Source of the DNA: Streptomyces sp. cg36
GTDB taxonomy: Bacteria > Actinomycetota > Actinomycetes > Streptomycetales > Streptomycetaceae
Assembly: GCF_041080675.1 (NCBI RefSeq)
Contig: NZ_CP163520.1
Coordinates: 3,534,001-3,598,000, forward strand
Direction: 5' to 3'
DNA: 64,000 nt
The stretch's first letter is position 1, and the number at the start of each line of letters is the position of its first letter. Shown here in pieces: positions 63,062 to 64,000 of this stretch. A model generated the notes under the pieces. It had not been told where the DNA came from. It made no database searches and saw only the letters and a list, made by a program, of their open reading frames with translations. The translations under genes were made by a program, and so were the position numbers.

Positions 63062-64000
63062 GTGGCCGAGCAGCAGGCGCCGGAGGAGCGGAAGCCCTCG
63101 GACGAGGCACACAGCGCCTTCGCGGCTCCCGACGGGGTGGACCACCCCGCGCCGCTGGAGGAGGACGCGCCGACCTCGGAGTTCGCGCTTCCGGCGGGCG
63201 TGCCGGAGCCCGAGCCGATGCACGAGCAGCCCTCCTCGGCCTTCGCGACGCCCAGCACCTACTCGGCCCGCGAGGCGCCGCCCGCCACGATCACCACGGC
63301 CGGTCTGCCGTTGGTCCGCCTCTCCAAGGACGCGCCCTGGCAGGACCGCATGCGCACCATGCTGCGGATGCCGGTCGGCGAGCGGCCGGTGCCGGAGGCG
63401 CCGCTGAAGACGGACGAGTCCGGGCCCGCCGTGCCCCGCGTGCTCGACCTGACCCTGCGCATCGGCGAACTGCTGCTCGCGGGCGGCGAGGGCGCGGAGG
63501 ACGTCGAGGCGGCGATGTTCGCGATCTGCCGCTCGTACGGTCTGGACCGCTGCGAGCCGACGGTGACCTTCACCCTGCTGTCGATCACCCATCAGCCGTC
63601 GCTGGTGGACGACCCCGTCACGGCGAACCGGACGGTGCGCCGCCGGGGCACCGACTACACCCGGCTCGCCGCCGTGCACCGGCTCGTCACGGACATGACC
63701 AGCTCCGACCACGACGTCACCCTCGAAGAGGCGTACCGGCGGCTCGCGGAGATCCGCCGCAACCGCCACCCGTACCCCGGCTGGGTCCTCACCCTCGCGG
63801 CGGGCGTGCTCGCCGGGGCCGCCTCGGTGCTGGTCGGCGGCGGCGTGACGGTGTTCGCGGTGGCCGCGGCCGGGGCGATCCTCGGCGACCGGCTCGCCTG
63901 GCTCTGCGCGGCGCGCGGGCTGCCGGAGTTCTACCAGTTCGTGGTGGCCGCGATGCCGCCGGCCGCGATGGGGGTGGCCCTCAGCCTGCTCGGCTGGGAC
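63062..64000 (+). CDS. ThrE-family threonine/serine exporter, partial
   Basis: 313 codons, cut by the right edge with no stop. Residues 1-115 are acidic, Pro-rich and likely disordered (RKPSDEAHSAFAAPDGVDHP). The ThrE/DUF1212 cytosolic part follows: VLDLTLRIGELLLAGGEGAE, DVEAAMFAICRSYGLDRCEP, VTFTLLSITHQPS, and YPGWVLTLAAGVLAGAASVLV starts the membrane domain. Corynebacterial ThrE exports threonine and serine. GTG 63062 has GGAGGGAGG before it; an in-frame ATG at 63029 is an alternative. Confidence 0.88.
   Translation, partial: MAEQQAPEERKPSDEAHSAFAAPDGVDHPAPLEEDAPTSEFALPAGVPEPEPMHEQPSSAFATPSTYSAREAPPATITTAGLPLVRLSKDAPWQDRMRTMLRMPVGERPVPEAPLKTDESGPAVPRVLDLTLRIGELLLAGGEGAEDVEAAMFAICRSYGLDRCEPTVTFTLLSITHQPSLVDDPVTANRTVRRRGTDYTRLAAVHRLVTDMTSSDHDVTLEEAYRRLAEIRRNRHPYPGWVLTLAAGVLAGAASVLVGGGVTVFAVAAAGAILGDRLAWLCAARGLPEFYQFVVAAMPPAAMGVALSLLGWD

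Overview
The window is chromosomal DNA from a Streptomyces or very close relative. The evidence is very high GC, third-codon-position G/C bias, many GTG starts, and a gene order I recognise from Streptomyces chromosomes: radA-disA, sigE-cseA-cseB-cseC, clpC, lsr2, panC-nadB-nadC-coaX, a second nuoD, the fol cluster, ftsH-hpt-tilS, dacB and ppa. Species cannot be fixed from the sequence alone. I see no tRNA, rRNA, insertion sequence, prophage or CRISPR array. Both ends cut through genes.

Layout. Positions 1-4268: a partial sugar phosphate isomerase, a Ppx/GppA phosphatase, a Cys-rich protein of unknown function, and an unusual single protein that joins sigma-factor-like regions, an anti-sigma zinc motif, a membrane helix and an outside Ig-like domain. 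4269-9847: DNA maintenance (RadA, the c-di-AMP synthase DisA, a MutY-type glycosylase) plus a Gly/Ser-rich membrane protein and a PAP2 phosphatase. 10115-13483: the cell-envelope stress operon sigE-cseABC. 13749-15989: an MFS exporter with a divergent TetR regulator. 16115-20280: an M23 peptidase and, divergently, a 1057-residue trypsin-NACHT-LRR protein, a bacterial NLR-like candidate immune protein. 20359-25733: clpC, a conserved hypothetical, lsr2, an N-acetylglutamate synthase-like gene, a BlaI regulator and small proteins. 26493-31922: a tight operon for NAD and pantothenate/CoA synthesis. 32040-38671: an aldolase-like PLP enzyme, two ArsR regulators, a quinone oxidoreductase and a NarL-type two-component pair. 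38777-42488: a MidA-type methyltransferase next to an orphan NuoD, then a coiled-coil membrane protein. 42585-46325: a glycine-betaine/choline type ABC importer. 46312-49431: an esterase-like protein and an MprF/LysX-like membrane protein. 49525-51648: a second MFS exporter with a MarR regulator. 51665-57543: folate synthesis (folP, folB, folK, folE) and ftsH. 57725-62251: hpt, tilS, a zincin and dacB. 62437-64000: ppa and a partial ThrE-type exporter.

How parts may work together. Several control regions match known actinobacterial motifs: RecA-NDp/PafBC-type promoters before radA, folB and the betaine importer permease; two DevR/DosR-type boxes 22 bp apart before the NACHT gene; a sigma-R promoter and a ClgR box before clpC; and a sigma-E-like promoter before the MprF-like gene, which would tie it to the sigE operon in the same window. 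About a dozen genes have a TANNNT hexamer 5-8 nt before the start codon and no ribosome binding site, as expected for leaderless mRNAs. Three convergent intergenic gaps (6840-7314, 13484-13748, 34681-35338) are filled with copies of one GC-rich element in arrays with a 57-64 bp period. All motif matches were found by eye and are untested.
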